NCBI GenBank assembly: GCA_030537455.1
Contig: JAUNMR010000001.1
Coordinates: forward strand, 106,956 to 170,955
DNA from: Planctomycetia bacterium
GTDB lineage: Bacteria; Planctomycetota; Planctomycetia; Pirellulales; Thermoguttaceae
Reading direction: 5' to 3'
DNA length: 64,000 bases
Below, in pieces: positions 9,416 through 19,152 of this stretch (the stretch's first letter is position 1; every line of letters begins with the position of its first letter). Below the pieces are notes generated by a model that was not told the DNA's origin, ran no database searches, and was given only the letters and a program-made list of their open reading frames with translations. Made by a program: the position numbers and the translations under genes.

Positions 9416-12400
9416 TATTTTTGCCGCCAATGAACTGCCGGACGTTAACGCAAACGAAGCGCGCGCCGACGCCTCTGATCTAGGATTTGACGATAATCTT
9501 AAGCTCGGTTTTGCAAGAGGTTATCTCATTCAAGGTCAATTGACAAAAGAACAAGTGCAACGCCTCGCCGCGAATTTACTGGTCGATTCCGTCGTCGAAA
9601 GAGCCGTCCTTGGGCTGGTCGGAGACGACCAGCTCGCGCGCTCCCTGCGCGGCGACGTCGGCGACGTGCTATACGTCCTACCCAAGCCGGGCGTTACCGA
9701 CGTCGTCGCTGACGCCGCGCTAAAAGCCGCCGCCGATTTCAGTATCTTCCCCGATGCGGTAAGAACCTTTAAAAAGTACTGGATCGACGGGATCGATCAG
9801 AACGAAAAAGAGCGTCTCGCCAAAAAACTACTCGCCAACGACGCCATTGAGCAGGTCGCATTTGGCGACCTCGGATTCGACTCGCTGCAAGTCGGCTCTC
9901 CATATAAATTTGAACTCGCTACCGTCCCAATCCGACAATTCGACGACCAACAGCTCATGACCCTCAGTAAGCAGGGACAGCTGTATCTCTCCCTCGCGGA
10001 AATGCAGACCATCAGAGACTATTTCTGCAAAATCGACCGCGATCCCACCGACGTGGAGCTTGAAACCATCGCACAAACCTGGAGCGAGCATTGCAGTCAC
10101 AAGACCCTCGCCGGCCGAATTGAATATCAAGACGAAAACGGCGTGCGATTCTTTGAGAACATGCTCAAAGAGACCATCTTTGCCGCGACCGTTAAGATCC
10201 GTCAAGACAAGGGGCAAGACGACTTCTGCGTGAGTGTCTTCTCCGACAACGCCGGCGTCGTGACGTTCGACGATGAATACAACGTCTGCTTTAAGGTTGA
10301 AACCCACAATCACCCCAGCGCGCTAGAGCCTTACGGCGGCGCTAACACCGGTATCGGCGGCGTTATTCGCGACCCCATGGGAACCGGTATGGGCGCCAAG
10401 CCAATCTGCAATACCGACGTCTTTTGCTTCGCGCCCCCGCAACTCGATCCTAACGAATTGCCAAATGGCGTCTTACACCCGCGTCGCGTTGTCAAGGGCG
10501 TCGTCGCCGGCGTGCGAGACTACGGCAACCGTATGGGCATTCCCACCGTCAACGGCGCCGTCTATTTCGACAAGCGTTACCTCGGCAATCCCTTGGTCTA
10601 CTGTGGTAACCTCGGGCTCATACCCGTCGACAAATCTTTTAAAGAACCCAAACCAAACGACCTCATTGTCGCCATGGGCGGTCGAACCGGTCGCGACGGT
10701 ATTCACGGCGCTACCTTCAGTAGCGCTGAGCTAACCAGCCAGAGCGAAACGATTTCCGGCGGCGCCGTACAAATCGGAAACGCCATTGTCGAGAAAACCG
10801 TTCTCGACGTTATGCTACAAGCGCGCGACCTCGGTCTATACAACGCCGTGACAGACTGTGGCGCCGGCGGTTTCTCCAGCGCTGTGGGCGAAATGGGAGA
10901 AGAGATCGGCGCGGAAGTCAATTTGAACGCCGCGCTGCTCAAATATGAGGGACTGTCATACTCCGAAATCTGGATCAGTGAAGCGCAAGAGCGCATGGTC
11001 TTTGCCGTCCCGCCACAAAAGTGGGAGCAGTTCAAAGCGCTTGCCGACAGCGAAGACGTCGAAGTCTTTGTTTTAGGCGTCTTTAAGCCGACCGGACGAC
11101 TTGTGCTCAAGTACGACGATCAAGTTGTCGCCGACCTCGATATGCGATTCATGCACAAGGGGCGACCACAAGTCGTGCGCAAAGCCTACTATACGCCTCC
11201 GAAAGTCGAAGCCTTGCGCAAAGCCGCCGAAAACGACGTCCTCTGGGCTCAAACGATTACCACTCAAGCGGAACTACCCGCGGAACAACGAAACGGCAAG
11301 TCGCCTGTGCAATGCGACTTAGAAGCGATTCTCGCCTCCTTGAACGTCGCCAGTAAGAGCTGGGTCATTCGTCAGTACGACCATGAAGTCCAAGGCGGCA
11401 GCGTGCTTAAACCGCTCGTGGGCGTCAACAACGACGGTCCCGGAGACGCCGCCGTACTGCGACCGCGCGTCTCAACAAGACGGGGCGTTACCGTTTCAAA
11501 CGGTATGAATCCAAATTACGGCGATTACGATACTTACAATATGGCGGCCAGCGCTATTGACGAAGCGATTCGCAACGCCGTCGCCGTCGGAGCCAATCCC
11601 CAGGCGATCTCCATTCTCGACAACTTCTGCTGGGGCAACGCCGATAAGCCCGAGGTTCTCGGCTCACTCGTGCGCGCCGCGCTCGCATGTCACGACGTCT
11701 CCATTGCCATGGGAACCCCGTTCGTCAGTGGTAAAGACTCCCTCAACAACGAATTCCGCGCCGATGGAAAAGAACCCGTCGCGATTCCACCGTCGCTACT
11801 CATTAGCGCCATGGGCCAGGTCGACGACGTGGAAACCTGCGTCTCTATGGATCTAAAAAAGCCGGGCAATCATCTCTTCCTCGTCGGAATCACCAAGCCG
11901 GAGCTGGGCGGCTCGCACCTCTCGCTGGTTCGAAGTTGGGTCGGAGGACAAGCGCCCGCGCTCGATACTGATCTTGCTAAGCGCGAATACAACGCTCTGT
12001 ACCGCGCCACGCAACTGCGACTGATCCGCGCTATGCACGACCTAAGCGAAGGAGGTCTGGCCGTAGCGCTCGCAGAAGCCGCTTTCGCCGGCGCTCTGGG
12101 AGCCTCTGTCTGTCTTGCCGACGTGCCATACGATGCGAACGACCCCGCGCTCCTCGCGCTACCCGGCGTCGACCCTACTGTCGCAAACGACTATATCAAG
12201 CTATTTGCCGAGTCCAACTCGCGATTCATCGTCGAGGTCACGCCCGATAATTCCCAACGCTTCGCCCAACTGCTAACCGATGCAAACGTACCGTTCGCGA
12301 AAATTGGCGTCGTTACCACCGAGCCCGCGCTCGTCGTGAACGCTACCGACGGTTCTAATCTCCTCAACGCCGACGTCAACGAACTCAAAGACAAGTGGCT

Positions 12401-12431
12401 CAAGCCCTTCGACCTCGGCGCGGATAATTAA
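9399..12431 (+). CDS. purL: Phosphoribosylformylglycinamidine synthase with N-terminal PurS-like domains (PurS-PurL fusion)
   Basis: FGAM synthase converts FGAR to FGAM with ATP and glutamine-derived ammonia in purine synthesis. At 1010 residues it is about 270 longer than stand-alone small PurL. The extra N-terminus holds two segments that read as PurS-like repeats: residues about 1-75 and about 92-156 (the latter with LPKPGVTDVVADAALKAA and LANDAIEQVAFGDL). The PurL core follows, with the signature TWSEHCSHKT at 227-236, NHPSALEPYGGANTGIGG-type glycine-rich loops and a C-terminal half ending in DLSEGGLAVALAEAAF. It lacks the glutaminase domain, which is supplied by purQ 96 bases downstream. 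It overlaps tyrA by 17 bases. Confidence 0.95.
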   Translation: MLWEVDIFAANELPDVNANEARADASDLGFDDNLKLGFARGYLIQGQLTKEQVQRLAANLLVDSVVERAVLGLVGDDQLARSLRGDVGDVLYVLPKPGVTDVVADAALKAAADFSIFPDAVRTFKKYWIDGIDQNEKERLAKKLLANDAIEQVAFGDLGFDSLQVGSPYKFELATVPIRQFDDQQLMTLSKQGQLYLSLAEMQTIRDYFCKIDRDPTDVELETIAQTWSEHCSHKTLAGRIEYQDENGVRFFENMLKETIFAATVKIRQDKGQDDFCVSVFSDNAGVVTFDDEYNVCFKVETHNHPSALEPYGGANTGIGGVIRDPMGTGMGAKPICNTDVFCFAPPQLDPNELPNGVLHPRRVVKGVVAGVRDYGNRMGIPTVNGAVYFDKRYLGNPLVYCGNLGLIPVDKSFKEPKPNDLIVAMGGRTGRDGIHGATFSSAELTSQSETISGGAVQIGNAIVEKTVLDVMLQARDLGLYNAVTDCGAGGFSSAVGEMGEEIGAEVNLNAALLKYEGLSYSEIWISEAQERMVFAVPPQKWEQFKALADSEDVEVFVLGVFKPTGRLVLKYDDQVVADLDMRFMHKGRPQVVRKAYYTPPKVEALRKAAENDVLWAQTITTQAELPAEQRNGKSPVQCDLEAILASLNVASKSWVIRQYDHEVQGGSVLKPLVGVNNDGPGDAAVLRPRVSTRRGVTVSNGMNPNYGDYDTYNMAASAIDEAIRNAVAVGANPQAISILDNFCWGNADKPEVLGSLVRAALACHDVSIAMGTPFVSGKDSLNNEFRADGKEPVAIPPSLLISAMGQVDDVETCVSMDLKKPGNHLFLVGITKPELGGSHLSLVRSWVGGQAPALDTDLAKREYNALYRATQLRLIRAMHDLSEGGLAVALAEAAFAGALGASVCLADVPYDANDPALLALPGVDPTVANDYIKLFAESNSRFIVEVTPDNSQRFAQLLTDANVPFAKIGVVTTEPALVVNATDGSNLLNADVNELKDKWLKPFDLGADN

Positions 12432-12464
12432 GCTCCAGGCGCTTCCAAAAGAAGCAAAATGCAA

Positions 12465-12497
12465 ACACACGCCGACGCTCAACCCTAAGGCGTGTGT
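12465..12497 (+). other. Hairpin in the purL-purQ spacer
   Basis: A 9-bp perfect stem, ACACACGCC at 12465-12473 with GGCGTGTGT at 12489-12497, without a following T-run. It is more likely an RNA-processing or stability structure between purL and purQ than a terminator. Confidence 0.5.
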
Positions 12498-12527
12498 AGT
12501 CTACTAGCTAATTAAGAGTAAACATAT

Positions 12528-13286
12528 ATGAAACCTAATGTTTTAATTTTGAGAGCGCCTGGCACAAACTGCGACCTGGAAACCGCGTATGCCTTTGAAA
12601 TCGCCGGCGCCGCCACTGAGCGAATCCATATCAATCGAGTTTTGGAAAATCCTGCTCTGCTACGGAACTTCCAGATCCTATGTTTCCCCGGTGGCTTCAG
12701 TTACGGCGACGACATTGCCGCGGGGCGCGTTCTGGCGACCAAAGTCAGAAGCCAGCTCCTCGATCACGTCCAAGCTTTCCGCGACGCTGGCAAACTCATC
12801 CTCGGTATTTGCAACGGCTTCCAAATCCTCATTAAGTCTGGTATTCTGGTCGCCGACGATGAAAAGGGCGCTCCGGTCACCCTTACGTGGAATAAATCCG
12901 GCGTCTACACCGACCGATGGACGCGACTGCAGGTCAAGAGCCAGAAGTGCGTCTTCCTCAAGGGGATCGAATCAATGTACCTACCCATCGCCCACGCCGA
13001 GGGCAAGTTCATGGCGCGAGACGAAGCCACTCTTGACGCGCTACAGGCTCAGGGGCGTCTGGTTCTGTGCTACGAACCTCAGGACAATCCCAACGGCGCC
13101 ATGCGCGACGTCGCCGGCGTCTGTGACCAAACCGGTCGCGTCTTCGGGCTCATGCCGCACCCAGAAAGACACGTCGATAAAACACAACGACCCAACTGGA
13201 CAAGAATGCAAGACGATCCCGATTTCGCGACAAGAGTCGGAGACGGTCTGCAGATCTTCAAAAACGCCGTTGATTTCTTTGCCTAA
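12528..13286 (+). CDS. purQ: Phosphoribosylformylglycinamidine synthase, glutamine amidotransferase subunit PurQ
   Basis: A 252-residue class I glutamine amidotransferase that delivers ammonia to the PurL partner encoded just upstream. The oxyanion segment FPGGFSYGDD is at 53-62. The nucleophile elbow GICNGFQ places Cys95, and the His/Glu pair is H211 and E213 in MPHPERH. The N-terminus LILRAPGTNCDLET is typical of PurQ. Length is slightly above the usual 225-230 and closer to the longer PurQ forms that pair with larger PurL proteins. A strong bidirectional terminator follows at 13354-13392. Confidence 0.96.
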   Translation: MKPNVLILRAPGTNCDLETAYAFEIAGAATERIHINRVLENPALLRNFQILCFPGGFSYGDDIAAGRVLATKVRSQLLDHVQAFRDAGKLILGICNGFQILIKSGILVADDEKGAPVTLTWNKSGVYTDRWTRLQVKSQKCVFLKGIESMYLPIAHAEGKFMARDEATLDALQAQGRLVLCYEPQDNPNGAMRDVAGVCDQTGRVFGLMPHPERHVDKTQRPNWTRMQDDPDFATRVGDGLQIFKNAVDFFA

Positions 13287-13353
13287 GCGCAAAGACCGTC
13301 GCTACGACCTTTAGCAGAGAAAAAGCCTACGCAACAAAGCGCCATGATTAAAT

Positions 13354-13392
13354 AAAACCGGACGTTTCCATTGCGGAACCGTCCGGTTTTTT
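13354..13392. terminator. Bidirectional terminator between purQ and the RND pump gene
   Basis: Stem CCGGACG (13358-13364) with CGTCCGG (13380-13386), extended inside by TTCC/GGAA. It is flanked by AAAA on the left and TTTTTT on the right, so it can end both purQ (plus) and the convergent efflux operon (minus). Confidence 0.88.
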
Positions 13393-13433
13393 ATGCGCCA
13401 TTATCCTTAGACAATCAAGACCTTAGCGCAACG

Positions 13434-16400
13434 TTACGACTCTTTAGACTCTGGTTCCGGCGTCGAACGAAAGATCGGAGGTTCCTGATCAAGTTGGCTC
13501 GACGTATCAAGCTCGTTACGCTCGACATAACGCCGCGCCGCATTCAGACCAAAACTCCAAAAGAGCGCCGGTCGCACGAAAAATTCCAGACACGTTGACG
13601 CGATAAGTCCGCCAATCATTACCGTTGCGATCGGATAGAGAATCTCGCGACCAGGAGCGTTGGCGCTAACTGCCAGAGGCGCCAACCCGATCGCCGAGGT
13701 AAGCGCCGTCATGAGAACAGGAGCGACGCGTTCACGACCCGCGCGAATGATCATCGACTTCGTAAGACCTTCCCCCTCGTATTCCACCAAGTGAAGATAA
13801 CGTTCCAGTAGCAACACGCCGTTGCGCGACGCCACCCCGCAAAGCGAGATCATACCGATCAGAGAAGGAATCGTGCGAGACTGACCCGTGACATAAAGGG
13901 AAAATACCGCCCCTACCAGCGCCAGTGGCACAATCGCGAGTACCTGAAATGCTAAGTTCAATGAATGGAACATCTTATACAGTATCAGCACTATCGCAAG
14001 AAATGAGAAGAAAGACAGCGCCAAAAGGGTGCGCGTTGCCGCGCTTTCGCTCTCAAACAGACCGGTGATACGTACTTCCACACCGTGCGAACGCAATTCG
14101 CCAAGAAGAGGCGATAAACGCTCTTCGATCTCGTTCTTAACCGAAACCGCCCCGCGACGTCGTGGCGTCGACTGCAAGACGACTTGACGACGACCGTTCT
14201 CATGGTCGATCTGACCAGGTCCGTGCGCTTGAATGTCGAGTTCCGCGACCTCCATGAGCGGAATCACTCCCACGCGCGACGCCTCGCCCCATTCTCGCTC
14301 GTTCTCGCGCAACGACGAAGAAGAGCCTGCGCTCCCAAAGTCGCTCGTAAGACCAAGAGTAGCCTTATTTTCCACACTAGGAAGACGGATCGGAAGACGA
14401 CGCAAAAGGTCGATATTTTCGCGATAATCCGCGCCAAGACGTGTGACGACCTCAATTGTTCGCTCCCCCTCGAGCGCCGTGGTCGCTGTTGAGCCGTTCA
14501 GCGCAATGAGAATCGTGCGCTCTACGTCGTCGGGCGTTAGACCGTAACGCGCCAGAGAATCGCGATTTAGCCGGATCTGAAGTTGCGGCAAATCCGTTTG
14601 CATTGGCTCCGCGCGAAGCGATCCGATATCCTCGATATCCGCCAGCGCCTCCTTGACCGACGACGTTGCGCGACGAAGTTGCAAAAGGTTAGAACCGGTG
14701 AGTTTAATGGCGATCTTTGAGCTCGAACCGCTACGCAGGTGGTTAATCAGGTGCTGAAGAGGCTGGTCGAACGACGCCAACGCGCCCGGGATATTATGAC
14801 CGTCGATCGTAGCGCGAACTTCCGCGCTAATCTCCTCAAAGCTCCTTTTACTCTTAGGGTCGATCGAACAAATGAACTCCGACGTATTCACCGGTACCGC
14901 GTGTTCGTCCATCTCGCTACGACCGGTTTTGCGAATCACCGACGAAATCCCGTCTACCTCGATAAGTCGTTGCGCCACGCGCGTTGCAATCTCAGACGAC
15001 GTCGACAGTGACACGCCGGGTGCAAGATCGAGGTTGACCTGAATCGCCCCTTCGTTAAAGCCAGGAATAAAGTCCCGATCCAATCGTGCAAACGCCAGCG
15101 CGCCGGTAACGCCCAATAGAATCGCGCTCGTTAGTACCGCCACCGGATAAGACAAACCCAGACGTATCGCTCCTGTCGCCAAGGACTTAGCAACCCGCAG
15201 AACAACGCCCCCGTCGTCGCCACGTGCGCCTTTAGCTCGCGATACGAGCCGTTCGCCCGAAAATATCCAGTACGACAGCGCCGGCGTCACCGTCAGTGAA
15301 ACCGCAAGGGACGACAAGAGCGCCACGACATACGCTAATCCCAGCGGCGCAAAGAGTTTCCCTTCCATTCCCTCCAGAAAGAAGATCGGAAGAAAGACCA
15401 GCGCCGTAATTGCCGTTCCGTTCACTACCGAGCGCCGAATCTCTGAACTTGCCGCATAAACCACGTTGAGACTCGAAAGACGTCGACCTTGAGACGCGTT
15501 TTCCTTGAGACGACGACGGATATTCTCTACGTCGACAATCGCGTCGTCCACCACCTCGCCAATGGCCACCGCTAGTCCACCGAGCGTCATGGCGTTAATA
15601 CTAAAGTGAAACAGCGCAAAGACTAAACACGTCGCCGCAAAGGTCGTCGGGATTGTTATCAGTGTGATAAACGTCGTGCGATAGGACGTCAAAAACAAAA
15701 AGACGATAATCGCCACGAGTATCGCGCCGTCGCGAAGGGACGTAAGTACGTTAGAGACCGCAAGTTCCACAAAGGAGCTCTGCTCGTAAATCGGCTCGAT
15801 ACGCAAGTCCGGGTAATCCTGTTGCAAACGCTCTTGCAGGGACGCAAGATCGCAAAGAATCGACTGCGTAAGCTTGCGCGCGTCCTGATGGGGCTGTTTT
15901 TCCACCGTGACCGCCACCGCGGGCGACTCGAATCGCGTCCCGTCCGCCTGGCGCAACGCTACCGACGCGTCTCCAACCGCCGTCGAAGCCCCCTCGACAA
16001 CGTCCGCCACCTGGCAAAGCTGAATCGGAGGGTCGACTGAACTCTTCACCACAAGCGTCTTGAGGTCGTCATAACTCTGAATTCGACCGATCGAACGCAC
16101 AAGGTACTGTTTCGGCCCCTGTTTCGTAAGAAAGCCGCCCGTGACGTTGACATTGCTCTGCTCGAGCGCTTCTTCTACCTCCTCAACGGTAATATCAAGG
16201 TGTAAAAGGTCTTCTGGTCGCAGGAGAACCTGATACTGCCGTTTCTCGCCTCCCATGACAAACGCCTCGGAAACCCCTTGGTGTGAAAGGAGTAAACGTC
16301 GTACGTCCCAGTCGGCGATCGTACGAAGCGTCATCGGGGAGGTCGAACCGTCTTCGGAGTAGATTGCAAGCGTTAGGATCTGACCCATGACCGAAGAGAT

Positions 16401-16793
16401 CGGCGTCATTTGTGGCGTTACGTGACCCGGTAGATCGCGCGAGGCGCTTTGTAAACGCTCCGAGACCGCCTGACGATGACGATAGGGCTGTGCGTCCCAC
16501 GCAAAATCAAGCGTGATCGTCGAAAGACCTACCGCTGATGCGCTACGGATCGACTCCACGTCCTGAACCCCTATGAGCGCCGTCTCAAGGGGCGTCGTCA
16601 CAAGCGTTTCAACCTCTTCCGGCGCCATGCCCGGGCATTCGGTCATAATCGTCACGCGTGGTCGATTCAAGTCCGGCAAAACGTCGATCGGAAGACGAAC
16701 CGCGCGCGCGTAGCCGAAAATGGTCAAAAGAACCGCGAAAACTAGTATGAATGCGCGATTGCTCAGCGAAAAATGAATTATGCGATTGAGCAT
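13434..16793 (-). CDS. Heavy-metal efflux RND transporter, CusA/CzcA family
   Basis: A 1119-residue inner-membrane proton-driven pump of the HME-RND group. The N-terminus has one membrane helix, then VRLPIDVLPDLNRPRV. The proton-relay region in TM4 reads GEVVDDAIVDVEN at 412-424, the acidic signature of CusA/CzcA. Two large periplasmic loops and two sets of membrane helices (about 350-560 and 925-1085) give the usual 12-helix topology. It is translated after the adaptor gene with a 15-base gap. No outer-membrane TolC-like gene is in the window. The exact metal (Cu/Ag versus Co/Zn/Cd) cannot be fixed, although the His- and Cys-rich partners fit Cu or Zn. Confidence 0.93.
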   Translation of the reverse strand: MLNRIIHFSLSNRAFILVFAVLLTIFGYARAVRLPIDVLPDLNRPRVTIMTECPGMAPEEVETLVTTPLETALIGVQDVESIRSASAVGLSTITLDFAWDAQPYRHRQAVSERLQSASRDLPGHVTPQMTPISSVMGQILTLAIYSEDGSTSPMTLRTIADWDVRRLLLSHQGVSEAFVMGGEKRQYQVLLRPEDLLHLDITVEEVEEALEQSNVNVTGGFLTKQGPKQYLVRSIGRIQSYDDLKTLVVKSSVDPPIQLCQVADVVEGASTAVGDASVALRQADGTRFESPAVAVTVEKQPHQDARKLTQSILCDLASLQERLQQDYPDLRIEPIYEQSSFVELAVSNVLTSLRDGAILVAIIVFLFLTSYRTTFITLITIPTTFAATCLVFALFHFSINAMTLGGLAVAIGEVVDDAIVDVENIRRRLKENASQGRRLSSLNVVYAASSEIRRSVVNGTAITALVFLPIFFLEGMEGKLFAPLGLAYVVALLSSLAVSLTVTPALSYWIFSGERLVSRAKGARGDDGGVVLRVAKSLATGAIRLGLSYPVAVLTSAILLGVTGALAFARLDRDFIPGFNEGAIQVNLDLAPGVSLSTSSEIATRVAQRLIEVDGISSVIRKTGRSEMDEHAVPVNTSEFICSIDPKSKRSFEEISAEVRATIDGHNIPGALASFDQPLQHLINHLRSGSSSKIAIKLTGSNLLQLRRATSSVKEALADIEDIGSLRAEPMQTDLPQLQIRLNRDSLARYGLTPDDVERTILIALNGSTATTALEGERTIEVVTRLGADYRENIDLLRRLPIRLPSVENKATLGLTSDFGSAGSSSSLRENEREWGEASRVGVIPLMEVAELDIQAHGPGQIDHENGRRQVVLQSTPRRRGAVSVKNEIEERLSPLLGELRSHGVEVRITGLFESESAATRTLLALSFFSFLAIVLILYKMFHSLNLAFQVLAIVPLALVGAVFSLYVTGQSRTIPSLIGMISLCGVASRNGVLLLERYLHLVEYEGEGLTKSMIIRAGRERVAPVLMTALTSAIGLAPLAVSANAPGREILYPIATVMIGGLIASTCLEFFVRPALFWSFGLNAARRYVERNELDTSSQLDQEPPIFRSTPEPESKES

Positions 16794-16808
16794 CTTACAC
16801 TCCTTATA

Positions 16809-18305
16809 CTAGTGTTCGTGGTCACCGCAGGAGCAAGAGCTCTGCAGTTTGCCTTCGCCGCTATTTTCCGCCATATAAAGTTGAAATGCGCCTGACTTTG
16901 CGATACGCATACCCGAACTGAGCGACCCGTCGTTGCGAAGCGCTATTTCACGAGTCGTCTGACGCGCTATCGAAACCGAACGACGACGCCAAAGAGGCAT
17001 ACCGTCCTCCTCGCCGGCGTATTCGTAAACAAACGACTCGATTCCGTCTTGAGCCACTGCCGACGTCGGTACGACAAAAACGTTGGAAAGCGTCGTTGTG
17101 GGCGCCTCTAAGTCACAACGTTGACCAGGTTTAAAGCGCCAGTTCGGTTTGTAGACTCCCTCGCCGCGTGACTCAGGCTCTAAAAGGTAGTTGTCAAGCT
17201 CGATAAAGAAGCTGAACGTATGCGACGTCTCGTCCAGACGATTGGAAACCGAGCGTATCGTAAGTCCCTCGATTGTGTCAACTTCCGTCCCGGCCCCAGG
17301 CGCGCGGAACTTCGCTTTAATCGGAGACTGACTACCAAACGCCGCGTTCAACGCGCCGATATCGGACTCGAATCCGCGACCCTCAATTGTGACCGTCGAC
17401 AAATTAGAGACCGCGCAAAGGGACGAGCCCAAGCTGACCGTTTGACCTTTTTCCACCGAGAGTTTCTCCAAAATTGGAACTACCCGAGCGTCACGACTTA
17501 GCGGCGTGTTTTCTACCGCCGGCGACGACCCTACGTTGATCGCAAGGGAACGACCGTCCTCCGTAACTGTCGGCGTGCGAACGATTAACGTCGTGAGAAG
17601 TTCGCGGTTCTGTATGAGCGTCTCCTCGATGACCTTCAGTGGAACGCCCAAAAAACGCAACGACTGCTTCTGCGCCTCGATAGACGCGTTGTTCTCCTGA
17701 ATTTGCAACTGGATCTCTCGCTGTGATTTCGGCGCGATCCCTGCCTCTAAGTTCCCCAAGCGCTGACGTTCGCTCTCCAACACGTCGCTCTTCTGTAAAA
17801 GAGAAAGCAATTCCAACTGACACGACGCGATCTCTTTGTGGGTCGGCTGCACCTCAAACAACGGCGCGCCGGGGTAGAGAAGATCGCCTTCCTCCGCATA
17901 GATCTTTGTCACGACCCCGTCGACCGGAGAGGGAATATCGACAAGCGATCGACCCGGCTTATAGCTCACCACCCCGGGGAACACCGTCGTTGCTACATAA
18001 TCCTGCGCCGAAAGCTCTAGCGTATATTCTTCCTCGACGTAAAGACCTATATTGGCAAGCGCCTGAACGCTAAGTCCAAGCAGTTCTTCATGTTCGTGCT
18101 CTTGCTCATGCTCGTGTTCATGCTCATGGTCGTGTTCATGCTCATGCGCTTCACTGTGAGACTCGTCATGATCATGCAACGCTTCTGTCGCCCAGGGGAA
18201 GGCGAAGTACATAAAGACGCAACCCACAAGGAAAGAAAGCAAAAACAGAAAAGAGACCCCGACACGAGAAACTCGACCGCTGTCGTGCGTGTTAGTCTTA
18301 TTCAT
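16809..18305 (-). CDS. RND periplasmic adaptor with His-rich N-terminal segment (CusB-like)
   Basis: A 498-residue membrane-fusion protein for the adjacent pump. An N-terminal membrane anchor (about 16-36) is followed by an extreme histidine-rich stretch at residues 44-72 containing 12 His alternating with acidic residues. The C-terminus ends with a Cys/His cluster, SCSCGDHEH. Between them are the lipoyl/barrel-sandwich halves (SLVDIPSPVDGVVTKIYAEEGDLLYPGAP around 135-165), a helical hairpin around 175-235 and beta-barrel domains. The His tract probably buffers or senses Zn, Ni, Co or Cu. It lies between the Cys-rich small gene and the pump gene on the same strand. Confidence 0.9.
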   Translation of the reverse strand: MNKTNTHDSGRVSRVGVSFLFLLSFLVGCVFMYFAFPWATEALHDHDESHSEAHEHEHDHEHEHEHEQEHEHEELLGLSVQALANIGLYVEEEYTLELSAQDYVATTVFPGVVSYKPGRSLVDIPSPVDGVVTKIYAEEGDLLYPGAPLFEVQPTHKEIASCQLELLSLLQKSDVLESERQRLGNLEAGIAPKSQREIQLQIQENNASIEAQKQSLRFLGVPLKVIEETLIQNRELLTTLIVRTPTVTEDGRSLAINVGSSPAVENTPLSRDARVVPILEKLSVEKGQTVSLGSSLCAVSNLSTVTIEGRGFESDIGALNAAFGSQSPIKAKFRAPGAGTEVDTIEGLTIRSVSNRLDETSHTFSFFIELDNYLLEPESRGEGVYKPNWRFKPGQRCDLEAPTTTLSNVFVVPTSAVAQDGIESFVYEYAGEEDGMPLWRRRSVSIARQTTREIALRNDGSLSSGMRIAKSGAFQLYMAENSGEGKLQSSCSCGDHEH

Positions 18306-18472
18306 AGCAATATTCCAAATGTCTTTGGCGTAAAACTGGGCGTCGCTTACTTTTCCGCTTGCTACAAAATAGCGCGACGCATCCTAGATATTCAGCGCAT
18401 ACCCTCTCGCGACTGCCAAATGACAGCGTCGAGATAGGTTCTTTACTCAAAGCAAGATACAAGAGAAGCGCG

Positions 18473-18928
18473 TCAATTCAGAAAGACGCCAAGACGCAAA
18501 TACAGCGCTAGACCAATCCGACAAAGACGTTCCGCAACAACGTCCTCACACGCGCATACCGCGCGACAAACCGTGGCGCAAAAACGTTCGCTCGATACGT
18601 AGGCGAGATATTTCCCAAAATCACGATAATCCGGCGCGCTATAGCGTAGCGAGCAAACCACGTGACAACAGTCTTTAGAATCTTTGTCGTATCCGCGCAA
18701 CGACGAAACGTGGACATGAGAGCGACATGAAGACGAATGCGACGCGGTAAACAAAGGACAATTCTGCTCATGAACGCACAGCGTTACGCGCCCTAGCGCC
18801 GACGCCATGTCACAACATGAACAACCGCAACAGGGTAGGTGAACGAGATTAAATGTGTGCGCCACGAACGCCAGAAACGCCGCCCAAACGACCGCGTTCG
18901 ACGCTCGACCTTTCAGAAGATTCTCCAT
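18473..18928 (-). CDS. Cysteine-rich small protein at the head of the metal-efflux operon
   Basis: Not recognised as any known family. The 151-residue product has a hydrophobic N-terminal helix (about 11-32) followed at once by CCGCSCC and, in all, 16 Cys plus several His (for example the HSSSCRSHVH stretch). It is 167 bases upstream of the adaptor gene on the same strand. A near-perfect sigma70 promoter (18969-18997) lies about 40 bases before its ATG, which argues that it is a real first gene of the operon. A periplasmic or membrane-anchored metal-binding protein is inferred from context and composition. The alternative is that it is leader RNA with a chance reading frame. Confidence 0.55.
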   Translation of the reverse strand: MENLLKGRASNAVVWAAFLAFVAHTFNLVHLPCCGCSCCDMASALGRVTLCVHEQNCPLFTASHSSSCRSHVHVSSLRGYDKDSKDCCHVVCSLRYSAPDYRDFGKYLAYVSSERFCATVCRAVCACEDVVAERLCRIGLALYLRLGVFLN

Positions 18929-18968
18929 GATTCTGCCCGACCGCTAAGTGTTACGTTCACATGACGCC

Positions 18969-18997
18969 AGTATACCAAGCGTTGCGCAATAAGTCAA
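18969..18997 (-). promoter_or_regulatory. Promoter of the metal-efflux operon
   Basis: On the minus strand TTGACT (18992-18997) and TATACT (18969-18974) have a 17-base spacer. The spacer contains the palindrome TTGCGCAA (18982-18989), a possible small operator. The predicted start lies about 35 bases before the Cys-rich gene. Confidence 0.8.
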
Positions 18998-19152
18998 GCG
19001 TCGCCACGCGTGAGGGAGGCGAACGACGGTAAAAGCCGACGTCATGCCTAGACGATTAGGTCGTTTTCAATACAATGACCTTAATTAACGACGTCGGCGA
19101 AAACTTTGAAGGCGCCGACCCATTCCCGCTGCGTGACGCAAAAGGCGCCAAA

